This document shows positions 24,190-33,600 of a stretch of 50,454 bases of DNA, piece by piece; within the stretch, counting starts at the first letter, position 1, and each line of letters starts with the position of its first letter. A program made the position numbers and the translations under genes. The notes beneath the pieces were generated by a model. The model worked only from the letters and a program-made list of their open reading frames with translations. It was not told the DNA's origin and made no database searches. The stretch comes from a virus: positions 1-50,454 of the IMG/VR virus record IMGVR_UViG_3300030328_001951; one strand, written 5' to 3'.

Positions 24190-24505
24190 AGCAGCTAAAC
24201 AAAAAGGCAATCGAGTAGAACGAGAATGTGTTAATCTAGCTAAAGGATTTGGCTTTGAATCACGCAGAGCGTGGGGTTCAGATGGAAGATCCCTTGGTTG
24301 GCACGAAGAAGTAGATATGACTATAGATAAACAAGGTGATTCTGTACCATATAAATTTCAAGTAAAAGCTCGTAAGAAAATTGGTGACCTATATAAACCT
24401 TGTGATGATGTTTATGGACAAATCATAAAGGAAGATAGAGGAGAACCATTAGTAACTATACGTTACAAAGACTTCTTACTCTTATTAAAACAAATAACGG
24501 GGTAG
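24176..24505 (+). CDS. Holliday-junction-resolvase-like PD-(D/E)XK nuclease (109 aa)
   Basis: Starting at ATG 24176 (GAGGA upstream) the protein is 109 residues, the size of small Hjc/phage resolvases. It has the order of that family: K10-G11-x-x-x-E15-R-E in helix 1, RRAWGSDGRS (30-39), EEVDMTI with D47, and FQVKAR with Q62-x-K64. This is the E...D...(E/Q)xK arrangement of PD-(D/E)XK nucleases. It would cleave branched recombination or replication intermediates before packaging. Confidence 0.75.
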   Translation: MSGGRAAKQKGNRVERECVNLAKGFGFESRRAWGSDGRSLGWHEEVDMTIDKQGDSVPYKFQVKARKKIGDLYKPCDDVYGQIIKEDRGEPLVTIRYKDFLLLLKQITG

Positions 24506-24550
24506 AAGAGTCTTTTTTAAATAATATTTGGAAAAGGCTGACATATGATA

Positions 24551-24617
24551 GCTCTGATACTGGTATGTGGCAGAGCAAACTTAAGGGTGGTACTGATTGG
24601 CGTTAGTGCCACCTTTT
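24551..24617 (+). terminator. Double hairpin with terminator-like second stem
   Basis: First stem GCTCTG (24551-24556)/CAGAGC (24571-24576), with ATAC-TG-GTAT inside. Second stem AAGGGTGGTACT (24583-24594)/AGTGCCACCTTT (24605-24616), 12 pairs with two G-U, ending in TTTT. This may end or attenuate the upstream transcript; the 130-bp gap around it has no gene. Confidence 0.6.
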
Positions 24618-24635
24618 AACAACTAGGAGATAATT

Positions 24636-24815
24636 ATGAATAAACAAATCCAAACAGACATAGAAGATATAACTAGTATCTTAAACCATGTGGAAAGTTT
24701 TACATCATGTCCTCACGTTAAAGATGCAGTACCATTACTTAAAATTAAATATAATCGTATAAAGGAATATATAGATGGCTCATATCATAGAGAACTTCTT
24801 GGCAAGGACTACTAG
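24636..24815 (+). CDS. Small early protein of unknown function (59 aa)
   Basis: ATG 24636 with AGGAG upstream opens 59 codons (MNKQIQTDIEDITSILNHVE...). It is helical, with two adjacent Cys/His residues (SCPH). It overlaps the next gene by 41 bp, an unusually long overlap for this region, but both frames have ribosome sites. Confidence 0.55.
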   Translation: MNKQIQTDIEDITSILNHVESFTSCPHVKDAVPLLKIKYNRIKEYIDGSYHRELLGKDY

Positions 24816-25029
24816 AAACGAAGTTACAAAAACAAAGGGACATAAAAGTTGTGGATTAGATAAAAAAGCTGATAAAAACATTAAACATTGTAATAAATGT
24901 AAACGTTGCTGGGAACCAGTATGTAAGCCTAATAGTTCTAAAACACAATTTTTGTGGTACGATAATTTTCCTGCGTATGGAAAGGAAAAACAAACATGTC
25001 CAACATGTCTAAACAATACAAACAATTAG
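24775..25029 (+). CDS. Small zinc-ribbon-like protein (84 aa)
   Basis: An 84-residue basic protein with paired cysteines: HCNKCKRCWEPVC near 38-50 and TCPTC near 74-78, enough for a zinc ribbon. The Lys-rich N-terminal half suggests nucleic-acid binding. Ribosome site AAAGGA. No precise family is recognised. Confidence 0.62.
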   Translation: MAHIIENFLARTTRNEVTKTKGHKSCGLDKKADKNIKHCNKCKRCWEPVCKPNSSKTQFLWYDNFPAYGKEKQTCPTCLNNTNN

Positions 25030-25148
25030 AAGAAATGTTACAAAAAGCAATAGATGGATATGATAAAATTATTACAACTAGTGCTGATAGCGGTACAATA
25101 AAACGTATTGCTCAAGAACATTTAGATAAAATAATAAAAAACAAATAA
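24996..25148 (+). CDS. Small helical early protein (50 aa)
   Basis: ATG 24996 (AAAGGAAAAA upstream) opens 50 codons (MSNMSKQYKQLEEMLQKAID...). It is all helical, basic at the end, and overlaps the preceding gene by 34 bp. The function is unknown. Confidence 0.55.
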   Translation: MSNMSKQYKQLEEMLQKAIDGYDKIITTSADSGTIKRIAQEHLDKIIKNK

Positions 25149-25157
25149 AGGGAATTT

Positions 25158-25442
25158 ATGGGAAATATATTAGATACAGACCATTTTCAAAAACAAATTG
25201 AAATTGGAGAACAGTACGTTGAAAGAGCTATAAAAGGTATCACACCTGATATAGTTAGGTCAATGAATGCAGGTGAAGTTTATGAACATAACGATACTCA
25301 TCATTTATACAGCTATACTACAGATGGTATAGAATTAGAAGAAGGCGAATCTTATGTAGTATTAAAAGACAATATTACTGATGAAGAAATAGCGGTACTA
25401 TTGCTACATAAAGACAAAATATCATATCAAATGTTAATCTAG
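25158..25442 (+). CDS. Early protein of unknown function (94 aa)
   Basis: A 94-residue acidic protein (MGNILDTDHFQKQIEIGEQY...); the middle NDTHHLYSYTTDGIELEEGE is beta-like. Ribosome site AAAGGGAA. No family is recognised. Confidence 0.62.
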   Translation: MGNILDTDHFQKQIEIGEQYVERAIKGITPDIVRSMNAGEVYEHNDTHHLYSYTTDGIELEEGESYVVLKDNITDEEIAVLLLHKDKISYQMLI

Positions 25443-25450
25443 GAGGTTAT

Positions 25451-25648
25451 ATGAAAACATATTACTTTGAAGCTTTATGCTCTGTAACAATTGAAGTAAA
25501 CGATAGTAAACTAGATGATGATGTAATAAAATACATTAATGAAGACCCATTACATCACATTAATAAAAACCCAGATGTAACTGTACAAGAAATATTTAAA
25601 CGTACACCAGATGGGCTTGCTTGGGAAAAAATACAGGAGGTATTATGA
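25451..25648 (+). CDS. Small acidic early protein (65 aa)
   Basis: A 65-residue protein (MKTYYFEALCSVTIEVNDSK...) with an alternating strand/helix pattern. Strong ribosome site AGGAGG. Its stop overlaps the start of the histone-fold-like gene. The function is unknown. Confidence 0.62.
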   Translation: MKTYYFEALCSVTIEVNDSKLDDDVIKYINEDPLHHINKNPDVTVQEIFKRTPDGLAWEKIQEVL

Positions 25649-25830
25649 ACAAAAAGCAAATAAAAGAAGTCTTTAAAAACTATAAAGTACAGCTAGGTGC
25701 TGGTGCTTTAGAAGTTGTTGAAGACGAATTAAACCGTTATGTAAGAATAATGGCTGTTAACTGTAACAATGGAAACCTAAAAAGGCTTACCCCAGATACT
25801 ATGTGGGTAGCTTTAGGTAGACATGAGTGA
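25645..25830 (+). CDS. Histone-fold-like small protein (61 aa)
   Basis: ATG 25645 has AGGAGG seven bases upstream, giving 61 residues; the in-frame ATG at 25621 lies inside the previous gene. The layout is short helix (KQIKEVFKNY), long central helix (LGAGALEVVEDELNRYVRIM), loop (CNNGNLK), then RLTPDTMWVALG at 47-58. That is the histone fold: the last segment resembles the L2-helix 3 strap of archaeal histones and CBF/NF-Y proteins (R-T/L-T/K-x-D-hydrophobic). The length matches single-fold histones. It may dimerise and bind DNA or regulate transcription. The call is by pattern only. Confidence 0.5.
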   Translation: MNKKQIKEVFKNYKVQLGAGALEVVEDELNRYVRIMAVNCNNGNLKRLTPDTMWVALGRHE

Positions 25831-26014
25831 TAGTATAAACGATGAGGTTGCCACGCTCATACAAGAACGCCTTGATAAAGGTGCAGAAAAGTATGGGCGT
25901 GACATACCTTTAACTGATAAAAGAGATTTCTTGCAAGAATCAATAGAGGAAGCACTAGATGGTGCTATATACCTTGCATGTTTTCTTATACAAATAAAAA
26001 GGGGAATAAAATGA
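25823..26014 (+). CDS. MazG-like all-alpha NTP-pyrophosphatase-type protein (63 aa)
   Basis: A 63-residue helical protein: IQERLDKGAEKYGRDIPLTD, then DFLQESIEEALDGAIYL. The R-x-x-KG-x-x-KYG start and E-x-x-EE-x-x-D helix match short phage members of the MazG-like/all-alpha NTP-PPase group, which remove unwanted nucleotides. It is short, perhaps one half of a dimeric active site. Ribosome site AGGTAG. Confidence 0.55.
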   Translation: MSDSINDEVATLIQERLDKGAEKYGRDIPLTDKRDFLQESIEEALDGAIYLACFLIQIKRGIK

Positions 26015-26274
26015 AACTAACATATTATGTTAAAAAGCAAATAGATAGTGAAGACATTACAGACATTAATATATATGGTGCTGATATAGCTGACTATCCA
26101 GATCTCTCTGACGCTTATATAGCAAATATAACACATAAAAATGTATCTCTAACTGCAGAAGACTGTGAATCGTTACAAGAAGAAAACGATGAATGGTTTT
26201 ATGAACTAGCTTTAGAAGCAGCTAGAGAACCATTTGTAACTAGTTTACCAGATGAGTACGAACATGGGGTATAG
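26011..26274 (+). CDS. Acidic early protein of unknown function (87 aa)
   Basis: ATG 26011 overlaps the preceding stop (ATGA) and has AGGGGAA upstream, preferred over an in-frame ATG at 25978. The 87 residues (MKLTYYVKKQIDSEDITDIN...) are very acidic (pentads of Asp/Glu), a composition seen in DNA-mimic proteins, but no family is recognised. Confidence 0.58.
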   Translation: MKLTYYVKKQIDSEDITDINIYGADIADYPDLSDAYIANITHKNVSLTAEDCESLQEENDEWFYELALEAAREPFVTSLPDEYEHGV

Positions 26275-26647
26275 GTCAGAAATAGTAGCTGGTGTACCAC
26301 TAAAAGATAGAAAAAAAGCACTAAGTATAATAAACGACTGGAATTCTGTAGGCACAGGAATGATTACTAGATTCTGGGAAAAGAATCCTGATGGTTCTGA
26401 AAGAAAACCAGAAGCATACTTTTATATGCAAGCTGATTGGTGGAAATGGTACAATGACTATCCAGAGATAGATAAATTTGAAAAGTTTATCTTAGAAGAT
26501 ACAGAAAATAGGTTTTTAACTTGTTTAGGTGAAGATGGACATCATCATACTAATTTTGGTGATTCTACAATGCATGATATTTATGTAATGTCAACTCTTG
26601 CAGTAGAAGGCAACATTAAATGGAGAAGTAAAAAGGAACAGCTATGA
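26264..26647 (+). CDS. 'MGYRSE'-type phage protein of unknown function (127 aa)
   Basis: ATG 26264 gives the start MGYRSEIVAGVPLKDRKKAL, a beginning shared by many uncharacterised phage proteins; ATG 26252 would add four residues. Trp/Tyr-rich QADWWKWYNDYPEIDKFEKF and GEDGHHHTNFGD follow. The family is widespread in phages but without a known role. It overlaps the preceding gene by 11 bp. Confidence 0.65.
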   Translation: MGYRSEIVAGVPLKDRKKALSIINDWNSVGTGMITRFWEKNPDGSERKPEAYFYMQADWWKWYNDYPEIDKFEKFILEDTENRFLTCLGEDGHHHTNFGDSTMHDIYVMSTLAVEGNIKWRSKKEQL

Positions 26648-26796
26648 TAATACTAAACGTTTGGGAATGGGTGTTAAACATATTTTTATTGAGTACGTCT
26701 GCGTTTATATTTACAATTAGTATGTATATGCTAGCATTATTCTGCTATATTTTAGCAGATTTTATAAATAATTATGTAAATAAAAAACGCTATTAA
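26644..26796 (+). CDS. Small membrane protein, last early gene (50 aa)
   Basis: ATG 26644 overlaps the preceding stop and opens 50 codons. Residues about 5-40 are strongly hydrophobic (VLNIFLLSTSAFIFTISMYM, then LALFCYILADF), enough for one long or two short membrane segments, with a basic end NKKRY. It might act on the cell envelope or exclude other phages (speculative). Confidence 0.6.
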   Translation: MIILNVWEWVLNIFLLSTSAFIFTISMYMLALFCYILADFINNYVNKKRY

Positions 26797-26910
26797 ACAC
26801 CCGTAAAAAACGCTAGGTGAGTGTTGTATTGACTAAGGTAATAATCTGTCGATATAACGCTCCCTAGTGCCTAAAAACAGTCCCATAGTCGCCTTTGTTT
26901 ACTTACCCTA

Positions 26911-26933
26911 AGTGTACAATATACTGTTTTTTT
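26911..26933 (+). terminator. Terminator at the convergence of early and late operons
   Basis: AGTGTA (26911-26916), loop CAA, TATACT (26920-26925), then G and seven T residues (26927-26933). The stem has six pairs, one G-U. Read from the other side, AGTGTA and TACACT at 26911-26939 also form a weak stem. The whole gap 26797-26943 has no gene; it separates the two converging transcription units. Confidence 0.65.
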
Positions 26934-26943
26934 ACACTATAGA

Positions 26944-27696
26944 CTAATCTAAGCCCATCCAACCCCTAACACTCTTAATAGCTCTTCTAGTTAATGGTTC
27001 TTGTTCTGGAGGATTAGGCTCTATTTCACCTCTAGCAACTCTAGAATCATAATCATTAAAAGCATATTTAAACAAGCCTTGATTTACGCTATCAGCGGCA
27101 GAGTTGTAATATTCAGTATTTTCAGCTACTTTATCAAACATATATTGAGTATCGTAAGGATGAATAGGATTTTTATCTCTGTAAGTAAGACCATATTGAT
27201 TAGCTCCATCGTCCTTTCCAAACATTCTTTGATTTTGACGCAATGTTTTAAAAGGAGTAAATGGTAAATAACCTTTAAATATATCCCTGTCTAGTTTATC
27301 TAATAAATTTAATTTAGGATTATATTTTTCTGCTAAATAATGATTAGGGTCAATATTTCCATGCATTCTACCAAAATGTCCTAATTCATGATTTAACGTA
27401 CCAGCACTAGCACCTTTTTGTAAAAACCCTTCATTAGTTTCTGGATAAAACACACCTTGACTATCATGTGAATGTGTTCCCTGTAATTTATCATACAATT
27501 CTGGTCTTAATCCACCATACATAGAGATCTCTCTATTATTAAGAGCATTTTTAATATCTTTAGAATAAGTTTTTCTACCTGACCTAAATTGTTGTGCATC
27601 ATATAATTTTGGATTCCAAGAATTAAATGCTCTTTTTACAAATTCTTGGTCTAATAAATGTGCTTGTTTTTCTATATCTGTTAATCCATTACTCAT
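26944..27696 (-). CDS. Putative zinc metalloprotease next to the giant protein (250 aa)
   Basis: A 250-residue protein with a zincin signature HELGH at 103-107 (in TLNHELGHFGRMHG), giving two zinc His and the catalytic Glu. The preceding SAGTLNHELGH and following aromatic residues are typical of HExxH proteases. There is no signal peptide. It is encoded directly after the 3057-residue protein (1-bp gap) and is the last gene of the late operon. It could process virion proteins or act during entry. The substrate is not known; the protease call rests on this one motif. Confidence 0.6.
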   Translation of the reverse strand: MSNGLTDIEKQAHLLDQEFVKRAFNSWNPKLYDAQQFRSGRKTYSKDIKNALNNREISMYGGLRPELYDKLQGTHSHDSQGVFYPETNEGFLQKGASAGTLNHELGHFGRMHGNIDPNHYLAEKYNPKLNLLDKLDRDIFKGYLPFTPFKTLRQNQRMFGKDDGANQYGLTYRDKNPIHPYDTQYMFDKVAENTEYYNSAADSVNQGLFKYAFNDYDSRVARGEIEPNPPEQEPLTRRAIKSVRGWMGLD

Positions 27697-27697
27697 G

Positions 27698-30600
27698 TTA
27701 ATCTCCTAAAAAACCTTGTATGTCTTCAAATTGTTCTGTTCTACGTTTAACTCTGTCAATTCTAGATTGTATCTGATTAACAGGTAATCTTAAAAATATT
27801 TCACCTGCTCGTTCTGGCTTATCTGCAAATTGAACAAGTTGTCTTATGCCTCTTCCAAATGGGAACATAGTATAAGCAGTATAACTACTAAACTTTTCCC
27901 AGTCACCAGTCAGCAGCTCCCATGCTGCATCAGGTATTCTAGCAACAGGAGGTTTCAACAAGTTTAATGCTCCTAGCTTGCTACCAAAAAATGCCATTTC
28001 TTTTTCACGCTTATCACCATATAAACTATCTGCTATAGATTGTACAGTATCTAAAGGTGGTGCTAAAGCTGTATCAAATATGCTAAACATAAATGCATTA
28101 GCTAATGCAAACATAAACATATCTATCATATATGTATTTTTAAATTTTTCATATTCTGGAGTGTTTTGTTTAAAACCATATAACTTAGCTTGTCTGTAAA
28201 ATTCTTTTCTTGTTCGTACTGAGTTCCAAACAAAAAGCTTAAACCTAGATAATACTTTACCAACAGCAGTTCTCATAAATGCTGGTCTTGCAGAATTTTG
28301 ATAAAGAAATTGAGTATTCTCTATACCTTTCATAGCCATGTCAAACACAAATGGGTCTGCTATAGACAATTCTTTACCCTCAACTCCAAATTTTTTAACA
28401 GCTTGTAATGCATGTGCAGTAAACGCATTTAAACGATTTATGCGTTCAGAGTTCTGCATAAAAAATGAACCATACTTAACCATTAAATCTTTTACACCAT
28501 ATCTATTAATAACTTCTAATGGTGTTTCTTTGCGATTTGCTTTATCTTTTATTGCTACAATTAAATCTCGTTTAAAATTTTCTATATTTATTCCAGCTTT
28601 TTTTAATCCATTAGTCATTTGAGTATTTACTTCAAATTCATTCTGTATAAAAGCATCAATAACACCTACCTCTGCTAGATGTTTTAACAAGTCTTTTCTA
28701 TTCTTAGCAAACTTTCCGTTATTTAATTTAATAACATCTTTACCATTGCTAGTTAATAACAAATCATAAATTTGTTTATTATTATAACTACTAAATAAAT
28801 TATTTAATCCTGCACTAGCAGCAGTCATAGCATTACCACTAAGTACATTAGTAGCCCATGTGCCAGTATTGGCTAGTAAGCTCATTAATTGATACTGGGC
28901 TTCCATCCTACCTAATTCATGTAATTTACGACTAAAGTACTCCTTTCTTGCCTCTTTTCCTTTAGGAGCATGAGTAAAAAAGGGAGCTGACATGTTTTTC
29001 TTTTGATAAAACTTTTCAAATATACCTATAACATTTTCATCTGATGTTAAATAAAACAAATTTCTTTTGTCTTTTAATTTTAATGGATCTCGACCACTTA
29101 ACATTCCTGATTGAAAATAAGATTGATGTCCTAATATACTTTGTAAATATAATTTTATATAATCCCCCCATACTTGAACATCATTTTTATAAACACTACC
29201 TTGTAATCTTTTTACTTCCTTTTCACTAGGTTTATAATTCCTATTTTTATTTAACATGTTATCTATTTCGTATTGACCTTTAATAGCAACAGCATTTTTA
29301 TAATAACCTCTAATAACTTTATTAATGTAATCTAAAATAACTTCTGGTCTTTTATCAAATCCTGGCGCATTAGCATCTCTAGCTTTTAAAACATTAGCTA
29401 AACTACCTTGCTCAGATACAGATGATTTTAAATCTGCTTCTGTTAATATAGCAGGTTCTACTAATTCAGAATAACTAAAAAATTCACCTGCTTGTATTAA
29501 TTTGTTTTCATTAGCTCTAACAAATTCTTTTGCTGCTTTTGCTGCTTTTTTACCTGACTCCTTTTCTGAAAGACCTGCTCCTTTAGCTTTTTTATAAGTA
29601 GCGTCATATATATCATTTGTTTTTTGCTCTAAATATAATGCTATTTCTTTTCTAGCAAATTCATTATATCCAAAATTCAAATGAGGCATGTACTTATCTA
29701 AATTAATTTCACCAATACCTTTATATTTTTTTCTCATACTTACTCTATAGGTAAGATTATCATTTTCTGGTTTATTTAATATAAGTCTTTCAAGTTTATG
29801 TTCTTTTTGGTATCTTTTAATTCCATCAGTACCAACTATATCAATAACTTCCTTTTTATTTATATTACCACTTTCAATAACACTTTTTCTAAAATGCTCT
29901 AAATCCATCTTACCTGATTTATCCCATCTCATATATTTATTTAAAACACCACCTGTAGCCTGATACCAGCCTAAAAAATCTTTATCCATAATCCATTCAC
30001 CTTGATTATTGGTAGCTTTATTTCCTTTAGCATCTTGAGTGTATATCCACTTTTGCATGCCTTCAAATAAATCTCTTCTAGCTGTATCTAATTTTTCTAA
30101 CGTTCTTAATGTTTTAGCATCAGTAGGTCTATAACCTTCTTCTACGTATTTAAATAAATCTTCCATTAATTTACTTTGCTGGTTAACATCAAAGTTTTTC
30201 AATATTCTTTCAAATGGTTTAAACAATTTTGTTTCTGCAAACTTTAAATCTTTACTTACATAGCGTTCAGATGTTTGTAAATATTTTGCTATTTCTCCAA
30301 TAGGACTAGTAAAACTAAATATAGGTTTTGTTTCAAACTTACCTTTACCTATTTGTACTTTACCAAAATAAGAAAAATACTTATTAATTAAACCCTTAGT
30401 AGATAACTTTTCATCAACAAACCTTGGGTCAAGAAACCAATACTTTAATTTAAATTCTAAATTGTATGGGTCTTGCAATCCTTTAAAATATCTATTAACT
30501 GCAATAACATCATTCATATTAAATGTTGTTGCTTCTCTTGGAACAATACCACCTTTAATAATTGAAGTAAAATACTCAAACCATTGTTCAAAATTATTCT

Positions 30601-33600
30601 TAACTACTCTATGTTCGTTAAGATTCTTTCTAAATTGTTTTACTTGTTCTAGTTGCTTATCATTTATAGCTAGTTTTTCTATAGCATCACTTGCTATCAT
30701 TTCGTTAATAGTTAAAAACTCTTCTTTAATTGGCTGCTTTTCTGCTGCAGTTTCTTTTTTAATAGGTTCTTTTCTTACGACACCAACACCTTCTAAATTA
30801 ACTCTATCTGTAGGTTTAGAACCTTTCATATTAGTTCTTCTAAATGTTATATTTATTCTTTCACCTCTTTTACCTGTAGGGTCTTTAGGTATTGAATGTA
30901 AAAAATTCTCTTGAGTTCCACCTTGCATTATTAACAAATCATTATTTTTTAAATTTATCTTATAATCCTTACCACCTTTTTTACTTGTTAAAATAAAAGG
31001 TACTTCTGCTCCAAAACTAACAGACGCTATAATAGGATTACTTCCTAATTCTGGTTCATTATCTGCATGTTTTCCAATGCTATCCTTACCAGTTCTATAT
31101 TTATTTACCAGTAAAGAATTAAATTCTACTCCAGTAAGTTCCTCTACTTGTTTTTTTAAAGCTAATAACTCTGGTGTAAATTTCTTTGGTTTTATAGGGT
31201 CTTTACCAGAATAAGAATAATCAGTACCTTTTTCTCCATAGTACGCTGTAAGTCTAGGTTCTTTTATATTCCTACCTCCTATTGTAATATACCCTTGTTC
31301 AAAATCAATTGATTTAACCAACGCTTCTACATCTATATTCTTAATCTTATCTTTTAAGTGAAGAATTTGTTTATTTTCATATGTAGTTATAGGGTCTTCT
31401 GGATTTTTTTCTTTTACAATTTTTATAGGATTATTATCTAATAATGCAGTATCTGTTTCTGCTGAACGTTCATGCATTGATTCCATTTTTTGATAAAAGT
31501 TTTTCTTTGTAGAAAATGGTATAGATAATGAACTATGTATATCTTTATAAAATGTATTTTTAGAAAACTTAGAACCCTTATATGCTTTCTGTCCTGTTAT
31601 AGGACTTAATAACAAGTTATGATAATAATCAAGAAACAATTTAGGATCTATTCCAAATTCATTTGCATTTTTAATTAATCGTTTATTAAAAGCATTTATA
31701 TCTGCTTCTACATCTAATTGTATTCCATCTTTATCTAGCTTATGTCTATTCTCAATACTTAATCTAGACTTTAACATCTTTACTTCTTTTACAATAGCAG
31801 GTATTACTTTTTCTATTACATTAGCTTTTATACCTTTATCGCTAAATGCTTTATGTATATCAATAAAATTTTTATTTAACAATTCTATTGTAGCAAAGTT
31901 ACCTAATGATTTACCTATGTAATCTAATGCTCTACCTATATTTCTTTGTTGTTGTATAGCATAACTTACTTGAGAAGGAGATGCTAAACTTAAATCAGAT
32001 AACAATAAGCCAAGGTGTTGTTCTATAAATTTTGACATTTCTTTTGTACTATATCTAGTCAATCCTGTAAACCCTTGTGATTCTATATCAGCATTAGAAT
32101 ATAATTTTTTATAATTATTTTGTATCGCTGGAAAATTTAAAAAATCGTATTGAATACCAGCATCGTACATCTTTTTTACTATCTGAGGTATAACAGTATC
32201 TGCTCCTTTAGCAAACAATTTAGATTGTACGTTATTTATGCCATGACCAACATCATATAAACTCATAGCACTTTTAGCTACAGGAGTTGATTGATACCTA
32301 GCATTACCTAAAACTAAACCTTTAGGATTTTTGCTTTTTTTATCTTGTTCAATCATTCTCCTACTAACATTCTCTAACCTAATTAAAGAATATGTTTTAT
32401 TATTTCTAACATAATTAGCTCTTTCACCAACAGTTAATCCAATATTTTTAGATATTTCTGGAGATACATTATCTAAAGCAATATCTTTAATTAATCTATA
32501 AGATACGTTTTTAACTTGAGAAGCAGGCTTAGCAATATTAACAGCGTCTTTTATTGCTGCTAAGTCACCAAACGGAGCTAACTCTAGTATGCTTTTATAT
32601 CCTATATAATCTTGAGTTACTTCACCAGTTTTTGTATCAATAGTTTCTTTTTTCTCACCTGTTTTAGCATTAAAACTTTCGACTTTAAACAAAGAATCAA
32701 ATAACATTTGTCTAAAAATAGGATAAGCTCTTATCGTAGGGTCTGTACTTGCATCAGCTGATTTATTAACAATAGCTGTACCTAAATCTCTAAAAAATTG
32801 GTCTCTAGTTTGACCTTCTATCTTTCCCTTTTTTAAAGATACTCTGGCAATATAATCAGTTAAAGAACCCTTTTCTAAATCTTGATAAGGAAACTCAACA
32901 CTACCTCCATTGTTAGCTATAAAATCTCTCCAGTTTTGCATTACGATTTTAGCACTTAAACCATAACCCAAACCACCTTTACCAGCTATACTATTCTGTG
33001 CAACTTTATGTCTATATGCAGGGCTAAACATAAACATTCTATTGTAAACATCATCTTCTCTATTATATTCTTTATCTTTTGGATTTTTGTTATAACCAGT
33101 AAAGCGTTGAACTTCCTTATCAGTCATACCTTCTTGTCTAAACAATTTGTTTATAAATTTGTCATAAGAACTTCCTTCTTTCCAATGACTTCTCTCATCC
33201 TTTACTTTAATATAATAGTCTCTTAAATTTTTATTAAATCCTTGGAATATTTTGATACTGTCTGCGTCTTTGTCTGCACCTCCAAGGTATATATTATCCT
33301 TGTGGTGCGTGAACGAGCCAGAGCCTCTTTGCCCTGTAAAACCCCTAAAGCGTAAGACCCTCGTGCCAGACATACTATCAGCAGGAGTGCGAATGACAAC
33401 GAGGTCAAATGTGTTATTCCACGCCTCAAGGTTTTTTCTGGAGTAGTTCCCAAGATATTGCTCCCAAGCTTCGCCCAACGTGACTCGCTTGTCGATAGTT
33501 TCCATAGTAGCTTTGCTATCATTTTTTTGTGCATATTCTAATTTCCTTTGGTATATGGCTTCTAAATCTTCTTTAGGTATGTGCTTATGCTCTACAAGCA

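Noticed and set aside
28338-30914. Plus-strand open frames of 70-150 codons inside the giant gene (for example 30462-30914)
   Set aside because: They lie antisense to a 3057-codon conserved frame, have no ribosome sites and show the composition of reverse-complemented AT-rich coding sequence.
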